Shown here: positions 26,837 through 29,418 of the stretch, in pieces | How the letters are laid out: every line of letters begins with the position of its first letter | Position numbering within the stretch: the first letter of the stretch is position 1 | Assembly: GCA_046727435.1 (NCBI GenBank) | Contig: JBKPCR010000223.1 | Location: forward strand, 1-29,418 | Direction: 5' to 3' | DNA from: CAVPRW01 sp046727435 [NCBI: bacterium] | GTDB lineage: Bacteria > Tectomicrobia > Entotheonellia > J063 | Length of the DNA stretch: 29,418 nt | The notes under the pieces: model-generated | What the model was told of the DNA's origin: nothing | The model's input: only the letters and a program-made list of their open reading frames with translations | Database searches by the model: none | Position numbers and translations under genes: made by a program

Positions 26837-27429
26837 GTTTCACTCAGCAGTATCTCGCCGAGGCCTGTCAGATCATCCAGCGATTGGATATTCGCGTCAT
26901 CGACCAAGTCGTCGACCTACTGGCAGAGACGCGTGCCCGAGGGGGACGGCTCTTTATCCTGGGGGTTGGTGGGAGTGCCGCGAATGCCTCGCATGCGGTC
27001 AATGATTTTCGCAAGATCGTCGGGCTTGAAGCGTATGCCCCGACCGATAACGTCGCGGAGTTAACTGCGCGGACAAACGATGAAGGGTGGGCGAGCGTCT
27101 TTGAAAAATGGCTCGAGACCAGCCGGCTAAGCGCCGCGGATCTGGTGTGCGTCTTCTCCGTGGGAGGTGGCGATGTCGCGAAAAACGTCAGCCCTAATAT
27201 CGTGGCTGCATTGCAATACGCCAAACAGATCGGCACGCGGATCATTGGAGTGGTAGGACGTGATGGGGGCTATACGGCGCAGGTTGCCGATGCGTGTATC
27301 CTAGTACCAATAGTCAATTCCGAGCATGTCACGCCGCATACCGAGGCCTTTCAGGCCGTCATCTGGCATTTATTGGTATCGCACCCGGAGCTGAAACGGT
27401 CGCAGACGAAATGGGAGTCAGTCCGATGA
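26833..27429 (+). CDS. gmhA: Sedoheptulose 7-phosphate isomerase-like (SIS domain)
   Basis: 198 residues with one SIS domain. GVGGSAANASHAVNDFRKI (44-62) is the phosphosugar-binding region of GmhA-type isomerases, normally GxGGSAxxAxHxxxEL. Next is LVCVFSVGGGDVAKNVSPNI at about 112-131, where GmhA often has SxSGNSxNV. The GGGDVAKN form is characteristic of a GmhA sub-group found next to hddA. HVTPHTEAFQAVIWHLL is the C-terminal active-site helix. The protein converts sedoheptulose 7-phosphate to D-glycero-D-manno-heptose 7-phosphate. ATGA overlaps on both sides. Confidence 0.82.
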   Translation: MSFTQQYLAEACQIIQRLDIRVIDQVVDLLAETRARGGRLFILGVGGSAANASHAVNDFRKIVGLEAYAPTDNVAELTARTNDEGWASVFEKWLETSRLSAADLVCVFSVGGGDVAKNVSPNIVAALQYAKQIGTRIIGVVGRDGGYTAQVADACILVPIVNSEHVTPHTEAFQAVIWHLLVSHPELKRSQTKWESVR

Positions 27430-28103
27430 GGGCTGCTGTGTTTCTTGACCGGGATGGCGTGATCAACCAGGTGATCGTGCGGGATGGCGTGCCTTACCCC
27501 CCTGCCGGCGCGGACGAATGCGAGTTACTCCCGGGCGTCTGCGAAGCATGCAGGATGCTCCAGAGGACCGGTTATTTGCTGATCGTGGTGACCAATCAAC
27601 CGGATGTGGTGCGTGGCCGCCAAAGTCGCGAAGGCGTGGAGGGCATCAATGCCTGGGCCCGACGCACGCTGCCGATCCATGATGTCTTGACTTGCTACCA
27701 CGATGATGCGGATCGGTGCACGTGCCGAAAACCCAAACCAGGGCTGCTATTACAGGCGGCAGACCGGTGGACAGTCGACCTACATAGGAGTGTGATGATC
27801 GGTGATCGGTGGAGTGATGTCCAGGCCGGTCGAGCTGCTGGCTGCACCAGTTTTCTGATTGAAAGGGAGTACAGCCGCCGGGAACGATGTCAGCCGGACC
27901 ACATTGTTGCTGACCTCTTGGCAGCAGCCCATATCATTCTGATGCGAGGAGTGCCCTATGAAGACCCTGGTCGATCTGCGAGTCAAGATATTCGCCGATG
28001 GCGCAGAAAAAGCTGGCATGCTGGACATGTACCGCAACCCGCTGATCAAAGGGTTTACCACCAATCCGACGCTGATGCGCCAAGCGGGGGTCGCTCATTA
28101 TGA
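27426..28103 (+). CDS. gmhB: D,D-heptose 1,7-bisphosphate phosphatase-like HAD protein, extended C-terminus
   Basis: 225 residues from ATG 27426. The HAD signature FLDRDGVIN has D8 and D10. VVTNQPDVVRG, the GmhB zinc site C90-x-H92 ... C98-x-C100 followed by RKPKPG, and MIGDRWSDVQAGRAAG are all present. GmhB removes the 7-phosphate from heptose 1,7-bisphosphate. Normal GmhB proteins are about 180-190 residues. Here about 45 extra residues (after RGVPYED, roughly 178-225) read through the first 146 bp of the transaldolase gene and look unlike the family (SWHAGHVPQPADQRV). A lost stop or small frameshift near 27950 is likely. Confidence 0.85.
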   Translation: MRAAVFLDRDGVINQVIVRDGVPYPPAGADECELLPGVCEACRMLQRTGYLLIVVTNQPDVVRGRQSREGVEGINAWARRTLPIHDVLTCYHDDADRCTCRKPKPGLLLQAADRWTVDLHRSVMIGDRWSDVQAGRAAGCTSFLIEREYSRRERCQPDHIVADLLAAAHIILMRGVPYEDPGRSASQDIRRWRRKSWHAGHVPQPADQRVYHQSDADAPSGGRSL

Positions 28104-28674
28104 GGCGTTTGCGCGCGACATCCTGCGCGCCATACCCGATCGTCCCATCTGCTTCGAAGTCTTCTCGGACGATTTCGCAGAAATGTCATACCAGGCCCTT
28201 AAGATCGCCGCCTGGGGCGACAATGTCTACGTCAAGATCCCGGTAACCAACACCGGGGGCAAGTCATCGGCCGCGCTGGTCCACGAGCTGGTCGGCGCCG
28301 GGGTGAAACTGAACATCACGGCCTTGATGACACTGGATCAGGTGCGCGACGTCGGCGCGGCGTTGGCCGGAGGTCCTCCGGCGTTTGTGTCGGTCTTTGC
28401 AGGACGGGTTGCTGATACCGGGCGCGATCCAGTGCCCCTGATGGCTGCAGCGGTGGAACTGCTGCGTCTGTATCCGAACGTTGAATTGATCTGGGCCAGC
28501 CCGCGCGAGCTGCTCAACATTTTCCAAGCGGATCCCATCGGCTGTCATATTATCACCGTCACCAATGATATCCTAAAGAAGCTCGACCTAGTGTGCAAGG
28601 ACCTGCACGAGTTTTCGCTCGACACTGTAAGAATGTTCAGAGAGGACGCTGTCAAGGCTGAGTATACTCTATAA
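27958..28674 (+). CDS. tal: Small transaldolase (TalC/Fsa type)
   Basis: 238 residues, the short single-domain transaldolase family. The start is KTLVDLRVKIFADGAEKAGM. GFTTNPTLMRQAGV at 32-45, the Schiff-base lysine K93 in VYVKIPVTNTGG, LNITALMTLDQV and SVFAGRVADTGRDP are diagnostic. GAGGAG lies 9 nt upstream of the ATG, although that ATG lies inside the phosphatase frame. Transaldolase exchanges a dihydroxyacetone unit to form sedoheptulose 7-phosphate from fructose 6-phosphate and erythrose 4-phosphate. Its place at the end of the heptose genes suggests it feeds GmhA. Fructose 6-phosphate aldolase activity is an alternative. Confidence 0.88.
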   Translation: MKTLVDLRVKIFADGAEKAGMLDMYRNPLIKGFTTNPTLMRQAGVAHYEAFARDILRAIPDRPICFEVFSDDFAEMSYQALKIAAWGDNVYVKIPVTNTGGKSSAALVHELVGAGVKLNITALMTLDQVRDVGAALAGGPPAFVSVFAGRVADTGRDPVPLMAAAVELLRLYPNVELIWASPRELLNIFQADPIGCHIITVTNDILKKLDLVCKDLHEFSLDTVRMFREDAVKAEYTL

Positions 28675-28989
28675 GGCCCAAATATAGCGAAGCTGTTATG
28701 TGGGGCAACATGGGGTTCCAGCCGCAACCGGTTACGGTCAGTAGGCGGATTGCCCCTCCCCTTGCCGCTGCAAAACTGCATGTGATCGTTTCCGATCATG
28801 CAGATTCTCAGCTGATGGCCCTTGTCCTAGGTATTGTGCACCGTATCACGACAGTGCCAGTGAAGCAGTATACGGTTCGTGAACTGGGCATTCGTGCGGC
28901 CCCTATCCTGCCGCTGGAGGTGCGTGCGTGCGAGCCCAATGTACCGACTCCGGCGAAGATCAAAGCGCCGGACCCCTTGCGAGAGACTA
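28675..28989. other. Intergenic after the heptose operon
   Basis: No gene recognised. A bulged hairpin lies at 28776-28803 (CTGCATGTGATCG and CGATCATGCAG around a TTTTC-like loop), 102 nt after the transaldolase stop. It has no T run, so I cannot call it a terminator. A frame from 28698 to 29000 looks random up to where the IS1634-like remnant begins. Confidence 0.4.
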
Positions 28990-29207
28990 CGGCAACGTGA
29001 TCGACCAAGCCATCCAACAACATCCGGAACTGCGGGACCTCACCGTGGGTGAAGCGGTCAAAGCGAGAGGGCTCAATGGATTGGGGTGTATCAACCAAGC
29101 CTCTCCCTCGTGCCGAGCTTCTTCCAGAACAAGCCCACCTCCCGACTGATTTCGCCCCGCGTGGCTCCCGGGTAACTCAACGATGACGCCCTCGGTCGGG
29201 CCTTGGT
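28990..29207 (+). pseudogene. IS1634-like (DUF4277) transposase N-terminal remnant, frameshifted
   Basis: From 28997 the frame gives VIDQAIQQHPELRDLTVGEA, then VKARGLNGLG, the typical DUF4277 start of IS1634-family transposases. Near 29088 the frame breaks and continues as LSLVPSFFQNKPTSRLIS, PRVAPG, an in-frame TAA, then LNDDALGRAL. This order matches the family. The rest is absent. Similarity stops near 29207, where an IS5-like fragment on the other strand begins. Confidence 0.7.
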
Positions 29208-29418
29208 TGTGATCAACCGCTCGTAGCGCACGATGAGGCGCCGAACGTGTCCCAACCAGGCAACGGTCCGTTCCACGATCCACCGGCGGCGGGAGCGGCG
29301 CAGTTTACGCCCGTCTTGATGGGTCGCATGTGTGTGGTTGCACCGGGCGGGGATGATCGGCTCAATGCCCCGGTGGGCCAAACGAGCGCGCCGCGGGTTG
29401 CTGTCATCGCCCCGATCG
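29200..29418 (-). CDS. IS5-family (IS427-type) transposase C-terminal part, cut by window edge
   Basis: Read leftward from the window end, the frame shows DRGDDSNPRRARLAHRGIEP, THQDGRKLRR, RRRWIVERTVAWLGHVRRLI and VRYERLITT. This is the C-terminal catalytic region of IS5-family transposases: the RGIEPIIP.R block, DGRKLRR, and RRWxVERTxAWL with the DDE glutamate. The final residues of the family (about YxxFFHLACALITLRR) are lost where it meets the IS1634-like remnant near 29205. The N-terminal part is outside the window. Truncated at the C-terminus, so probably not active. Confidence 0.82.

Noticed and set aside
28776-28803. Hairpin after the heptose operon as a rho-independent terminator
   Set aside because: The stem has a 2-nt bulge and no T run follows.
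28698-29000. 100-residue plus-strand frame
   Set aside because: There is no family-like pattern, and its end runs into the IS1634-like remnant in another frame.

Overview
This window is a polysaccharide or surface-glycan biosynthesis island from a Gram-negative bacterium, peppered with decayed mobile elements. GDP-heptose-type sugar synthesis, lipid-linked glycosyltransferases and multi-pass GT-C-like membrane proteins point to an LPS O-antigen, capsule or exopolysaccharide locus. The sequence does not fix the taxon. The moderately high GC, the mosaic of GC-rich and AT-richer genes, and the many insertion sequence (IS) remnants would fit Nitrospirota, NC10 or similar environmental lineages, but this is only an impression. 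No rRNA, tRNA or CRISPR was seen.

Layout. 1-181 is the end of an IS3-type transposase. 576-6076 holds two multi-pass membrane proteins (a DUF2079-like one and a GT-C-like one) around a methyltransferase-GT2 fusion, with remnants of two lost genes (2281-2564) and an ISL3 transposase remnant (about 4200-4453). 6077-7973 is an accessory patch: a 239-bp MITE-like element with 24-bp inverted repeats, a vapBC-type toxin-antitoxin pair with a palindromic operator, and back-to-back IS6-like and IS4-like transposase fragments. 8107-15671 is a sugar-transfer block: a methyltransferase with an N-terminal beta-rich module, a multiply frameshifted methyltransferase pseudogene, an Fcl-like reductase, a GT4, a GT2 and another GT4. 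15674-16073 holds a truncated methyltransferase joined to the 3' end of a group II intron. 16087-21356 has a large membrane protein, two methyltransferases and a GtrB/DPM1-like polyprenyl-phosphate glycosyltransferase.

21420-28674 is one tight operon with repeated ATGA overlaps: epimerase, zinc-type methyltransferase, SDR, Gfo/Idh oxidoreductase, HddA-like heptose kinase, HddC-like nucleotidyltransferase, GmhA-like isomerase, GmhB-like phosphatase and a small transaldolase. Together the last five can make GDP-D-glycero-D-manno-heptose, with the transaldolase apparently supplying the sedoheptulose 7-phosphate precursor. 28990-29418 holds opposed IS1634-like and IS5-like transposase fragments.

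How the genes work together (inference): the operon makes and remodels a nucleotide-activated heptose or related sugar. The GT2 and GT4 enzymes assemble it on a lipid carrier, the GtrB-like and GT-C-like membrane proteins may add side residues outside the membrane, and the many methyltransferases decorate it. The most distinctive signal is a similar beta-rich module of about 115-120 residues on three proteins of different enzyme class (GT4, GT2 and a methyltransferase), with a further beta-rich module on the 733-residue membrane protein and a remnant copy of that tail just downstream.
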